NCBI GenBank assembly: GCA_020137815.1
Contig: CM035356.1
Location: forward strand, 256,001 to 320,000
Reading direction: 5' to 3'
DNA from: Hormiphora californensis
Lineage: Eukaryota; Ctenophora; Tentaculata; Cydippida; Pleurobrachiidae
Length of the DNA: 64,000 bases
The notes beneath the pieces are model-generated. The model saw nothing but the letters and a program-made list of their open reading frames with translations, was not told the DNA's origin and searched no databases. A program made the translations under genes and the position numbers. Each line of letters begins with the position of its first letter. Position 1 is the stretch's first letter. Below, one piece after another: positions 26,435 to 38,702 of the stretch.

Positions 26435-27142
26435 CTTCTACGCTGTGACGAGAACGAAGATGTATCTCCTGATCTGTTCAACTTTCTCGGTGATCGCCTG
26501 GCAAGTGTGAAACAAGAGTTCGTTATGGGGGAACTAAATGCTGTACATATCTCTATCCTGATTGCAATTGCAAAGTTTTTCCTTTTCGCAATAGCTCGTG
26601 TTCCAGACGAAAAACATAAAGCGTTCAGTGAAGCATATAGTACTGTCTGCCTGGCCTATAAGACTTGGCTCATTTCTCCTGGGTGCGATCTTACTAACAT
26701 TGACAATGAACTCTTGCTTTATTATTACTTGATGAACATTGATTCAGCTGTTGAATTTGATACACTACTGAAACAGCGAGGCCTCAGCTGTCCACATGTC
26801 CGAAGATTGTTAGACATTTATCGAGTTATTCAGAGTGGAAATTATCATAGATTCCGCGTTCTTTGGGATCATGATCTAAATCTGCTCGAAAAGGCAGCAC
26901 TTTCGGAGTCAGTTTTTGGTTTGAGTAAAAGGGCCCAAACAGTTATCAGTACTGCTTTCAAGTCAAAGAAACTCAGTTATCCCAGTTGGAAGTTTCAAAA
27001 GTATACATTTGTGACATCCGTTGGTGATTTGAATCTTAACAATGAACGGATTACTTTTAGCGACAAAATTGTAGCTGATAAAAGTCTGAGTCTTTGGGAT
27101 GACGTTTCTTTAATCGTGCCTTCATTCTTCGTCAAAGACTGA
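26435..27142 (+). CDS. SAC3D1-like: SAC3/GANP-domain protein, SAC3D1-like (3' exon only)
   Basis: A 235-codon exon begins after a CTAACC...CATCAG acceptor at 26435 with LLRCDENEDVSPDLFNFLGD and ends at a TGA at 27142. The first residues and the helical body (TNIDNELLLYYYLMN, FRVLWDHDLNLLEKAAL) look like the SAC3/GANP region of SAC3D1/SHD1. In that family the domain scaffolds the TREX-2 mRNA export complex or, for SAC3D1, acts at centrosomes. The expected N-terminal exon, with the Cys-Pro-Glu motif and basic start of the domain, is not found upstream; that stretch holds two MITEs. It could lie in unread sequence, or the gene may be truncated. The family call is moderately sure. Confidence 0.65.
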   Translation, partial: LLRCDENEDVSPDLFNFLGDRLASVKQEFVMGELNAVHISILIAIAKFFLFAIARVPDEKHKAFSEAYSTVCLAYKTWLISPGCDLTNIDNELLLYYYLMNIDSAVEFDTLLKQRGLSCPHVRRLLDIYRVIQSGNYHRFRVLWDHDLNLLEKAALSESVFGLSKRAQTVISTAFKSKKLSYPSWKFQKYTFVTSVGDLNLNNERITFSDKIVADKSLSLWDDVSLIVPSFFVKD

Positions 27143-27625
27143 TAGTAATCCGTCAGTAGCTAGTTACTTAGAGATGTCGCCCGCTGAAAGATTTCTTAGT
27201 TCAAAGATTTATATATAATTTAAGTCTGCCAGACAGTGTCTGGTTATAAATTAACGTTCTATCGGACCATTTCTATTCACTGATTTCACATTGTACCACC
27301 TGTAATAACCTTGAAATGTTAAATCAGTCGCGACTAAGTATACTTACAATGCTCGCAGATCTTTAGCTTGCTTACTCCCTCGCTTCTATCAGTCGAAAGT
27401 GGGGTTAGTTTTGCATTCCTAAATAGATGGGGCAACGATCTTCCTTCCTTGTACACCAGCATCTGAGAGATATTCGAATATTTTTACAGTTTTTTAACTT
27501 GTAACGCTTCATTTTGACAGTTAAATCACACACACGTGTGTTACTTGAATGTTATGGAAACCATAATTTTTGTATTTCTTTGTTCTCCAATCTCCCTCAT
27601 ATCATCTCTGCTTCTCAGAATAAGT

Positions 27626-30563
27626 TCACACTTTTGAACAACCACTGGATGTGGAAGCTCTCACCTAACGCTATCCATTATCCTAATTGCTGTAACCCAT
27701 ATTCCTCCCCCAGCCCTGGAGGGTCGATACTCACATAATGCATAATCCACATATCGCTGTCTCCCGCGGTTAGCTCAACACACTCTAATTCTCCTACATC
27801 GGGGAGGTAGAAATCGAACATGTGGGTAGTTCCTCTCTCAAAATCATCCCTAGATGAAGAAATAATATTACGTACATCTAGAATTCACTATTTAGTAATT
27901 TATCGAATAATATTGGATATCTAGATACCTATTATACACCTAGTGCCGACAGTATGATCGTCCCAACCTGTGTTTGTCGTCCACAATACCGGTTCGGGCC
28001 GTTTTCGTAGATCCAATAAAATTTATTCGAAGATCGACATTGTCAGTTCCAGCGTATTTCTGATCAGCGGTAGTGATGTACGTTCTGTACCTGACTGAGG
28101 GAAGGGCTGTCAGAGCATTGGCCTGACAGGGGGAGGGGTATCTTAGTTATTAGGGGGGGACGACATGTTAATTGTTAATAAATCACCTCTTTTTTTCGAT
28201 TTTGTTAATTAACGTTAATTAACAAAATTAACAAAGTTAACAAATCAGCAAAGACTGTTCTTATTGGTTGATAATACGACTTTAAGGGTACGCTAACCAA
28301 ATTTTTTTTTCGAGTGCAGGGAAATCTCTCACCGCAGGGTTGTAGGCCATGCCAAGGAGACCTCAAATATGCAATTTTAGCCCTCAAGTCGAATTCATAT
28401 TTTTGCTACAGCCGTTTTAAAATCGTCTTGAAAATTTCCGAAAAGACGTTTTTGACACCCTAAAAATACATTTTCAGGGCTAGAAGCTTAAAATTATGGG
28501 GATTTGAAGGGGATAGGAAGGTTTATCGACACAAAAATTTTTATTAAAATCGGTGATGATTTTCGGTCGTGAGATTGATTTACTTTTTTCCCTCTTGAAG
28601 GCCCTATTTAGCAAAGTTCCGAAAGTTTGTGAAGGCTGTAAATTGGTGAAAAGTTGCGTCTAACGATTATCTAAGTGGCCACAAATTTTTGGCGTGTCCT
28701 TATTTGAGACAAGTTGTACAGAGCTTTTTTTGTGAAAGCCGTTTTTTTAGAAATAATGAAATAGCCTGTATCTCAAAAACGACTGATTTTAGAGACCTGA
28801 GACCAAGCTTAAACGATTCAGAAGGTCCGATTTTGGGGGGGTCTTCTGAGAGACATTTTTCTCCTACTTCAACGGTTTTCGCTGTAATTGCGAAAAACAA
28901 ATCCTTTGAAGAGGGCAAAAGAGGAGTTCCGACAGCCTGCTTCGTGCTGCTTTTCCACCTTCTTGCTAAATCCTTTTTCGCAATTACAGCAAAAACCGTT
29001 GAAGTAGGAGAAAAATGTCTCTCAGAAGACCCCCCCAAAATCGGACCTTCTGAATCGTTTAAGCTTGGTCTCAGGTCTCTAAAATCAGTCGTTTTTGAGA
29101 TACAGGCTATTTCATTATTTCTAAAAAAACGGCTTTCACAAAAAAAGCTCTGTACAACTTGTCTCAAATAAGGACACGCCAAAAATTTGTGGCCACTTAG
29201 ATAATCGTTAGACGCAACTTTTCACCAATTTACAGCCTTCACAAACTTTCGGAACTTTGCTAAATAGGGCCTTCAAGAGGGAAAAAAGTAAATCAATCTC
29301 ACGACCGAAAATCATCACCGATTTTAATAAAAATTTTTGTGTCGATAAACCTTCCTATCCCCTTCAAATCCCCATAATTTTAAGCTTCTAGCCCTGAAAA
29401 TGTATTTTTAGGGTGTCAAAAACGTCTTTTCGGAAATTTTCAAGACGATTTTAAAACGGCTGTAGCAAAAATATGAATTCGACTTGAGGGCTAAAATTGC
29501 ATATTTGAGGTCTCCTTGGCATGGCCTACAACCCTGCGGTGAGAGATTTCCCTGCACTCGAAAAAAAAATTTGGTTAGCGTACCCTTAACTGGTTTAATT
29601 TTATAGTTTAATGACTTTTCTAACACATATATACCCAAACAAGGCCTCTTCCGATAACCAAAGTCCGACATACATGTTTTTTGGCTCAAAATCGATAAAA
29701 ATCCAAAAGTTACAAATATTTCAATTTAGCGTATAAAATCTCACTTTAACGTGATTTTTTCATTGATAATCGATTCTTTGAACGAAAGAAGATGATGTAC
29801 AACGTTTCTGTCGGAAAAAGAAACAAAATATTTCCAAAATCAATTTTTGGTCAAAAATTGAAAATTTGCTTCGCTACAAATCCTTGTGTTTTTTTTAGAA
29901 AAATTGATTTTTGGGATATTTTTGTTTTATGGTAAATTCATGAGTCTTATTTAGTTTTTAGGGTTAAAAAAAGTGGATTAGGGTCAATTGACTTCAATTG
30001 CGGTTTAGTTTGGCTAGTTTTTATTAAAATTTACACAGAGGAACAAATCGCTGTAAAAAAGCCGTAGTAGAGGTAGTGGTGGTGTGTAAATCGTGCAGAA
30101 GGAACATCTTTGCTCGCATAACAAGTGTTAAATACCAAAAACACGTGCTAAAGGTGATTTAGATGGCATAAATGGCATTTGTTAACGTTTGTTAACTTTT
30201 TGTTAATTTTGTTAATAAATCACCTGTTTTCTCGATGTTAATATTAACAAAGTTAACAAAATTAACATGTCGCACCCCCCAGTTATTAGTAAAACGTGTT
30301 GATGTTTTCCTGAGTAAATTTGGTAACTGAAACTAATTATATGCAGGACGTCCCAGATAATCTGTTGTAGCCTAATAGTAATATGAAAATATATTTTATG
30401 CTGCAATCTCCCGAAATACTCTAGCAAGAAATTAAATGGTTGGGAGCAGCAGGATTGCATAATAATATTTCGCAACAAAAAAGGGCACTAAATATATTCT
30501 CCACCCATCCTTACCTGCCATACAGGTTGTAACCAACAGGGCGACCAATAGAATTCTCTGCAT
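27626..30563 (-). CDS. Small secreted PLAT-domain protein
   Basis: Four exons on the minus strand, read 30563-30515, 28094-27968, 27849-27735 and 27664-27626. All have GT/AG borders and matching phases, giving 109 residues. Exon 1 encodes a signal peptide (MQRILLVALLVTTCMA). Exons 2 and 3 encode a PLAT/LH2 beta-sandwich: YRTYITTADQKYAGTDNVDL, DDFERGTTHMFDFYLPDVG, LECVELTAGDSDMWIMHY. The motifs AGTDxxV and DDFERG followed by LPDVGEL are PLAT signatures. Exon 4 adds a short Ser/Cys-rich tail ending CSKV. The usual last PLAT strand with a C-terminal Trp is replaced by this tail, so the domain may be slightly short. PLAT domains bind lipids or proteins; the target is unknown. Intron 1 contains a complete 2.1-kb foldback element. 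Confidence 0.75.
28154..30280. mobile_element. 2.1-kb foldback transposon with 9-bp target duplication
   Basis: The termini are inverted (GGGGGG then CGACATGTTAATT, plus AT-rich GTTAACAAA repeats), and AGTTATTAG is duplicated on both sides (28145-28153 and 30281-30289). Inside is a second, very long palindrome. Arms of about 620 bases (about 28285-28905 and 28975-29590) are near identical in inverse orientation around a spacer of about 70 bases, and a non-palindromic part follows at 29590-30190. Both strands of the arms give the same 160-codon open frame, which is a symmetry effect and not a gene. A 9-bp duplication fits Mutator-like elements. No transposase is present. Confidence 0.85.
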
Positions 30564-30789
30564 CTTCTCTCGAATATGTGCAGTGTTTTACAAAGGAGAA
30601 ATAGGAAAATGAGACTGAGTCGGGGAGGGAGAAGGTTTTTAGTTGTGCGGCCTATGTTGTTAGTGAGCCTCTGTAATTGTTGGATAGTGATGGTTTTCAC
30701 ACCTTTCCGTATTGTGTCAACTCTGCGTACTTTTCACTTCTTGTCTCTTGTCCCGGATAGTAATATTTGTACTCCCTTCACTCCCCTGA

Positions 30790-30837
<48 letters not shown>

Positions 30838-33287
30838 TACCTGTCCACTACTCTATTCAGTGAGGTGCGAATATCACCTGGTGATCCACCAATACCCTCA
30901 CCACAGGGATGGATGGATAAATCATTAGACAGCGATGGCAAGAAATATAATGCCTGAATGAGGGATTCCCCAAGACCCAATCATATTACCCCGCAGATTA
31001 TCTTCATCCCACAATATCACACATTTCGATCACACAATATAAATATCACACATTTCGATCACACAATATAAATATCACACATCTCAATCACACAATATAA
31101 ATATCACACATCTCGATCAGGGCGGAAATATTAGTTTGAGATATAGATGGGGGGGGGGGGTAGTAAGAAGGGAAAAGTGGAAATGTATAAGGAAGAAGAG
31201 ATCATGTGTAAACTCTTATACTGAGATTGTAGTTGGGAATTAGCCATTACCTTTATAAATTCGCCCTACCAGCTCCCTCCATTTATTTCTCGACTCTCTC
31301 GTTCCCTCGAAGTTTCCTCTCCCCCAGTACCTTTCCTTGCTTCCTAATTTTCATATGTATATGAGTTGTGTGCCCCGGGGGACCACACGCTCTCTCTCAT
31401 TCCCTTTCTTTCTTTCTTTCTCTCTATCTCTATATATCTTTCTCTCTCTATACATATTTCTATCGTTTCCCTCTTTCTTTTCCACCGATTTTGCATACGT
31501 ATTTTGTACATTATAAGCTGAAGAAGTATTTTTGCTTGGATTTAACTACAGTCGGTATTCTGGCCATATAACATATTATACCTGGGTGCTGGCCATGTGT
31601 CAGGCATGTGAGTAGACTACTACCAGGCACATTAAAGGTGTGAATCGGCCCGTGCCTCCGTAATCACCCCACCCCTGTAGTTGCTCGCTCTGTTCTAGTC
31701 AGTAGTTGCCCACTATATGAACTGCAATTATAGAGCTTGTTATAGAGCTGTATGTCTATTGAATGTACGTGTGATATTTTGTTGGACATGGGTTTACATA
31801 ATGTCACACTTAATGGCATGTTGTATAATACAAGCCCACAGAAAATGAGAGACATAGAGAGGGAGATGAATGAAGAGAAATATAAGAGGGGTGGGGTTAT
31901 TATTAGTTAGCCAAGCTGCATAAATGTGAGTTTTTCATTAAAAATGCCATTAATGAACTTTGTACATTTGCAGTTATTCTTTTCTTTTTAACTTTTAAGA
32001 GTTAGAAAGGTAATTCGAGAGTTGAGAAGTTTTATTTTGTCCTTCACAAGATGAATAGATGGGTCCATGCTTGTATGTAGTGGGACACTAATAGTTAGGT
32101 AAGTTATTGCAACATATACCCAGCTCCTAAAGTTTTCAGTTAAATTCGCGTAGTGCGTGCGTGGCCCCCTTTTACACAAGGGTACGTAAATGGGGAGAGA
32201 GCAAGAGGGTGAGGGAAAAAGAGAGAGAGAAACATAGGTAGAGAGGTTTTTTCATTTTAGATTATATTATTCCGCCCAATAATTTAATGGATTTTACTTT
32301 TAAAGTGCCCCCTGGCATCAGTTAGTTCAGCTCATTCACTATTCAGTAAATGAAACTACCGGGTTGATAAAGTTTAGCCCTTCCCCCGTCTGATTTAATT
32401 CGTACCCATAATTCTAGTCGATGACAGAGATGAATATTAAAATCTAGATACAGTATGTATCTTGTTATTTTCATCACAACACCCACGCATTTGAGTTTGA
32501 CCTCAACTCAGCTGGGATAACTTTGGTGTATGATGTATCTCTTGAATATTGATATAGTATTCCACAGGGCGGTATGTTACACTTTAACAAGTACTGAGGT
32601 CCCAGCGTATACGTGTCCCTTTTCAACATGGCCTCTATTAACTAGTTTTACTACTCTTTTTTGGCTGATGTTTTCAACTACCGTCTCCCATTCGTTCCCC
32701 CTCTACCGTTGGTAACAGGTGTACACTGTACAGTGGTACTGAGACACACTCTTACATGCGGTAGTTTCTTTTCTCTCTCTCACTCTCTCTCTCCACCGGT
32801 TAAGTTATTGATAAATTAACTCGCTAAACCTTTGCCCTCAGTTGTCCACGTTATTACTCGAATTAGCAATACATCCAAGTTTATTCCTTTTCAGCTCTCT
32901 ATTCAAGCTAGAGAATGAGTTGAGGAATTATTTGAAGATCAGCGAGCATACGACCGTTACAACGATTAAACCATGTTATCAATTCCGTCCTGATTAGACA
33001 AATCTGCTTATAATATAATGTATCGTTATTCTGATTGTTTGTGTTTTGTTACCGCGACCTGTAGCTGTACGATGATGTACATGTTTTTTTATATTTATAT
33101 GTTTTTTATATTATATATGTTTTTTATATTATATATGTTTTTTTATATATTGTTGTCAATTATTTAAACTGTAATGATCTAACACACATACTTCCCTCTC
33201 TAGTTCATGATATGCCATCAACATGAGTTAATGTTCCTAACCTTCCTCCTCTCCTCCTCCTCCCTCCCACCCTAACCTCATCATCAG
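30564..33287. other. Intergenic region upstream of the convertase
   Basis: Holds CT tracts (30788-30830), a 29-bp tandem repeat (31013-31121), a G run near 31148-31161 and a TATGTTTTTTATATTATATA repeat near 33090-33160. The first exon of the convertase, with its signal peptide, should lie here or be missing; I could not identify it. No other gene is seen. Confidence 0.5.
31013..31121. repeat. 29-bp tandem repeat
   Basis: About 3.7 copies of a unit containing CACATTTCGATCACACAATA, with C/T differences between copies. Confidence 0.85.
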
Positions 33288-36200
33288 ACTACCATCATAC
33301 ATGGGCCGTCCAACTCAACCCCTCGGCAGACCCTGACACCATCGCAACCTCTCTAAACCTAGAAAACCTCGGACAAATCGGCCAGCTTCCTCATCACTAC
33401 CTGTTCCGTTCTAGCGCACATCCCCGGAGATCTCGTCGCAGTACGGACACCGTCACCTCCACTCTCACCTCCCATCCGCACGTGCAATGGTCAGAGCAGC
33501 AACGTATCTTATCACGTGCTAAACGGGCCGTCCCGACTAGGACAAAACGAACAGTGAAATTCAATGACGATTACTTCCCCCGGCAGTGGTATCTTGTATG
33601 AAGATTACAATAATGTGACTGGTGCCTGGGAGCAGGGTGTGACAGGGATGGGTGTGGTTGTTACCATCCTAGATGATGGGATAGAATACACCCACCCAGA
33701 TCCTAGCTGCCTAACTATGACCCAGATGCCAGTACTGATCTGAATGACCATGACACTGATCCGGCACCCCGGTACGATATCACCAACGAGAACAAACACG
33801 GAACAAGGTGTGCTGGGGAGGTGGCGAGTGTGGCTGACAACCATGTGTGTGGGGTAGGGGCGGCCTACAGAAGTAATATTGGTGGCATTAGGATGCTTGA
33901 TGGGGATGTTACTGATGCAGTTGAGGCTGCTGCACTAGGACTCAGGCAACAATACATCGATATTTACAGGTATGTTGTTAGATCAATAGTTACCAATTCC
34001 CAAATTGAGCATCCTGAATTCCTGTCAACTCTAATTTCGGCAGAAAGTTGAAACTGGAAAAGCTACAAAAATTAAAATCATTATTTCTTCCATCTTTATG
34101 TAACTATGTATTTATAATACATGACCGATGACCCTTTCTCTTCCTAACTCCCTCAATTCCCCTCAGTGCGAGCTGGGGCCCAGATGACGACGGGAGAACA
34201 GTGGACGGTCCTGGAAAACTTACCCAAAAGTCATTTCTAACTGGGGTTGTGGACGGCCGAAACGGTCTGGGCAACATCTTTGTATGGGCCAGTGGAAACG
34301 GTGGTGTCAGCTACGACAACTGTGACTGTGACGGTTACACCAACTCAATCTGGACGCTATCTATCGGGTCTGCATCTGAAAATGGTGGAAAACCCTGGTA
34401 CGCTGAGGAATGTTCCTCAACCCTGGCCGTTACCTACTCCAGTGGAACATGAACATGAACGGAAGATCCTATCAACTGATCTCCACGCCAAATGCACAGA
34501 GAAACACACTGGTACAAGTGCTGCTGCTCCCCTTGCAGCCGGTATATTCGCCCTAGTCCTCCAGGCTAACCCCAAGCTGACTTGGAGAGATATGCAACAC
34601 CTTGGTAGTGAGGACTTCCAAGGAAAGGAACCTACAAAATGGGGAGTGGTCCACTAACGGTGCGGGTATAAGGTCTCCCACAAGTTTGGGTATGGGGTTA
34701 TCGATGCGGGTGGTTTGGTTGAGTTGGCCCAGCTGTGGAACACTATCCCGGACAAGGATGTCTGTCGGAGTGATGCCATGACACCCCACAAGAACATCAA
34801 AAGTGAGGAGGTGTTCAAGGTTAAATCTGATGGTTGTGGGGGGAAGGTGATGTACACGGAGCACGTGCAGTCCGAGCTAACTATCTCAGCACACCGGCGT
34901 GGTGACGTTGAAATCACCCTCGAATCACCCTCCGGGACACGTTCAACTCTTCTGACTGTCAGGAAATATGACAGTAATACACACGGTTTCAACGCATGGC
35001 CCTTCCTATCTGTACACTATTGGGGGGAGGACCCAGCGGGAGAATGGAAGCTAACCATCCGTAACCATGGCAACAGTGATGTGAAGTTGGAGTCATGGAG
35101 ACTGGTAATTCACGGGACGGAAACCCTTCCCGTCCTCCGGTCATCTCGTAGGGACATCACAGACGGGGACAAGTGTGATATCCAGTGTGACCAGGCGGCA
35201 GGGTGTAGCGGACCTGGGCCTGCTAATTGTACAGTGTGTTCACACTACAGAAGGCAGTCCTCGGGGGAGTGTGTAGAGGTATGTGGTGTAGGGGAGTACC
35301 TCGACAGAAAGGGAACCTCTTGTATCTATCACTGTGATGTGGGCGAGTTTGTGAATGGTAAGGGACAGTGCGAGAGCTGCGAGGCACCGTGTAGCGAGTG
35401 TAGTGTGGGAGGTAGCAACTGTACCGCGTGTACCCCGCCCCTCCTTCTCAACCCTCCCACCCAGACCTGCCTGACATCCTGTCCTGACCCCCTCATTCCT
35501 GAGGATGGGCAATGTAGAACCTGCCACTCGGGGTGCCTGACATGTACCGGTACCGCATATAACGCCTGTACCGCCTGCAAACAAGGGCTGTTTTCAACCT
35601 CAGAGGGTGGGTGTGTGCAGCAGTGTGTACACAAGGGCACCTACCCTGACCGAGACACAATGAAATGTGAGAAGTGTCAGGAGGGGTGCGGGTCATGTTA
35701 CGGTGGTGATCCGGACCAGTGCCTCTCGTGCTCCCCCGGCCTCCTACTAGCTGAATCCACCTGTCTGGCAGAGTGCCCAACGGGATCCTTCCAGTTCCAA
35801 TCTGAACAATGCCGGAGGTGCCATTACTCATGTTCAGCGTGCACTGGTGTCAGCTCACACAGCTGTACATCCTGTGTCAATGGACGATACCTCACCTCAG
35901 ACGGGCAGTGTGTTAGCTCCTGTATCGAGGGTCGCTATGGCAACCAAACGTCCGGTTCATGTGAGGTGTGTGATGGATCTTGTGCGACCTGCTACGGACC
36001 TACTGATACCCAGTGTATAGGGTGCCAGAGTGGTGAGGTCGTGATGGAGGGTGGTGTCTGTGTCCAGGCATGTCCTGAGGGCCACTTCAGCGAGGATGAT
36101 GATTGTGTGAAGTGTGGTACAGGGTGTTCCGGTTGTACCGACCCCAACACATGTCTAACCTGCTCCTCACCCCTCCTTCTACACGATGGGTCCTGTGTTA

Positions 36201-37519
36201 AGTCCTGCCCAGAGGGCACTAGACCAGCTGATGATGGGGTGACCTGCAAACCCTGCAACACCCAGCACTCCTGTCTAGCTTGTGATGCGGGTAGTGGTGT
36301 GTGTACCAAATGTAAGGATGGGTTCAAACTCCTTGAAAATACATGTCACAGTCCCTGCAAGAGCGGACAATACCTGACAACTGATCTGAAGTGTGAGAAC
36401 TGTGCTGTGGGCTGTACCAGTTGTTCCAGTGCCTCTTCCTACGATTGCTATACCTGTTCTGATGCTACCATCAACAACATTAAACAAGATTACGGGTACA
36501 CTGGTAAGGTATACTGTGGGGACGGTGATGAGAAGACATGCTCTGGAGAGTGTGAGCTGTGTACACAACCCTACAATAACTACTGTGTCAGCTGTGACAA
36601 TGGTAAACACCTAGTGCGGGATGATGACCAGAGAGCGAGGTGTGTGGAGGAGTGTCCACCAGGAACCCACCCTCCTGGGGCTGGCACCGGTATCTCTATC
36701 TGTCAAGAATGTCCCAGTGGGTGTGAGACGTGTGATGGATCCCAGTGCCTCTCTTGTCCAACTGGCATGTTATTAGAGGAGGGTGTTTGTGTGACTGGGT
36801 GTGGTGAGAGTTACTACCCTGATAAGGGACACTGTAAACCTTGTGATGGTGAGTGTAGGACATGTAGTGGACCTGGACCGGCTTGTCTAACGTGTGCCCC
36901 TAACCTCATCTACCAGGAGGGTGCCTGTGTGAGTTCCTGCTCTCGGGGTTACTTTCTCTCTCCATCAGGCACCTGTGAGAGGTGTCACCCGACCTGTACA
37001 GAGTGTAGCGGGGCGGGTGAGAACCAGTGTAGCACCTGTATTCCTGGGTTCACATGGGTGTTGAACTCGTGTCAGAGCACCTGTGAACAGGGGTTGTACC
37101 AGTCTGCTGACCTGAGTGTATGTAAACCATGTCACGTGACATGTCTGAATTGTACACGTGAGGGCAGGGAGCATTGTCTGAGTTGTAAGGAGGGTCACAC
37201 CAAGAACCCTACCACTGGTGACTGCTGGCCTTGTTGTTCCCTGGATATCACCCGGCACTGCTGCTACTGTGATACATCATACCCTCCTGTGTGTGGTGCT
37301 GAGCTGTCAGACATGCCCCAGTCTACACTCCGTCCCCCCAGTCTCCAGGTGGTCCTGGGTGTGGCTGGGTTGTTGGCCCTAGTGGCGGTGATGGGTGTGG
37401 TATTGTGGAGGTGGAGGCAGAAACAGACACCTGTCACCTATACTCTGTTGTCTGATTTTGACGAGGTGAACAATGTGAACAATGCTTACGATTGGCAGGA
37501 TGGTGTCATTATAAGGTGA
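33288..37519 (+). CDS. PCSK5/FURIN-like: Furin/PC5-type proprotein convertase with cysteine-rich repeats and TM tail (5' end missing)
   Basis: Exon 33288-33969 joins 34167-37519. The prodomain ([43 protein letters not shown]) ends at LSRAKR and a second PTRTKR site. The subtilisin-like domain keeps Asp (ILDDGIEY), His ([12 protein letters not shown]), oxyanion Asn (WASGNGG) and Ser ([11 protein letters not shown]). A P domain follows (about 34740-35150), then a long run of about a dozen furin-like Cys-rich repeats, a transmembrane helix ([19 protein letters not shown]) and a short cytoplasmic tail with YTLLSDF. This is the layout of PC5B and insect Furin-2; such enzymes cleave precursors after RxxR in the secretory pathway. 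Single-base frameshifts occur near 33596, 33705, 34450 and 34665, each with clean sequence on both sides. The signal-peptide exon is not found. An AATAAA lies near 37842. Confidence 0.92.
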
Positions 37520-38400
37520 TTAATTAGCGTAATTAATTTAATTATGTTTTGATTGCTGTTGATTACTTCTTGTTCCATATTCCAGATAGTTTAGAAATAA
37601 CGAGGTAGCTGCCAGAAGGACTTGATGTGTGAAATTTTGTTACGATATATTATAGAGTTTTTTTGAGAAATAACACATATAAGTAACTTTATTTTTTGCA
37701 ATAGATAACCATAAAACGGTGTTACAACATTCTTATGTTGACCTTACTAGAGAATTACTTGTTAAGGATTCAATGTTTGTTGTGTGTGCGTGATAATAAG
37801 TTTTCTTTGTGACTTCTTTGTTAGTTCTAGAACTAAGTGTACAATAAATTATTAAATTAATTGTTAGATTTTAAAACTAGCGACTAGCTCCTTTCCCCCT
37901 TGAATATCAAAATGTTCCCTTTTTCTTGTGTGAATGAAGGACAAAATGTAGTGTTCGAGATGCTTGAAAATACCATGAGTGTCAATTTTTACCATGTTTT
38001 TAGAAGCTCTAACGAGATTTCGTTCACAAATTAATCTAGAGTTATTTTATTTTGAAACCACAATACATTAACGTGTTTTTATATCGATTCCCTCCGGTAC
38101 CCCAATAAAACACAAGGATTCATTCTATCCTGAATTTTAAAAACACCCTCCGTCCACTTCTTACCCACAGTTATAAATGATGAAAACAGTGCTCCCTCTT
38201 CTGATTGTTGAGTGAGGATAGAGCCTATCCGGAATCACTAAATCTGATTAAATAACTGTTAAACCCATTTAGGGTTCTTAATTAAATACAGGAAATAAAT
38301 GAAACACGTGCGTCGTGCGGCCCCTAGCTCTCAATGCCCGGTATACAGCTGTATCTGCTGATTACTTGACCACCTTATCAGTTAGGCCTCTCTCTTTCTA

Positions 38401-38444
<44 letters not shown>

Positions 38445-38702
38445 TCTCTCTCTCTCTCTCCCTCTCTCTCCCTCTCTCTCCCTCTCTCTCTCTCTCCCTC
38501 TCTCTCCCTCTCAGTTGGTCCCTTCAATAGATAGACTAATAACATCTTACAGCTGTGCCAATCCTGACCACATCTCTTCGTCTAACTCATCACATATATA
38601 CCCATATTTGTACCGACACTGCCCCCTTCTCATCAATACATCATCCTGACCCCTCCCGATATATATCTTTCATCATATTCACTCTCTACAGCTCACAGAA
38701 CC
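37520..38702. other. Intergenic region between convertase and UBE2K
   Basis: AT-rich convertase 3' UTR, then a CT-rich stretch at 38400-38513 with CCCTCTCTC variants. No gene is seen. The UBE2K 5' UTR acceptor (CTCTACAG) ends at 38691, eleven bases before the start codon. Confidence 0.6.

Noticed and set aside
28689-29182. Identical 160-codon open frames on both strands
   Set aside because: Produced by the perfect palindrome of the foldback element. No domain, and the same protein appears on both strands by symmetry.
33225-33287. ATG at about 33235 with hydrophobic Leu/Ser codons as convertase signal peptide
   Set aside because: It stops after 14 codons and is out of frame with the prodomain. 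The stretch is better read as a polypyrimidine tract and acceptor.
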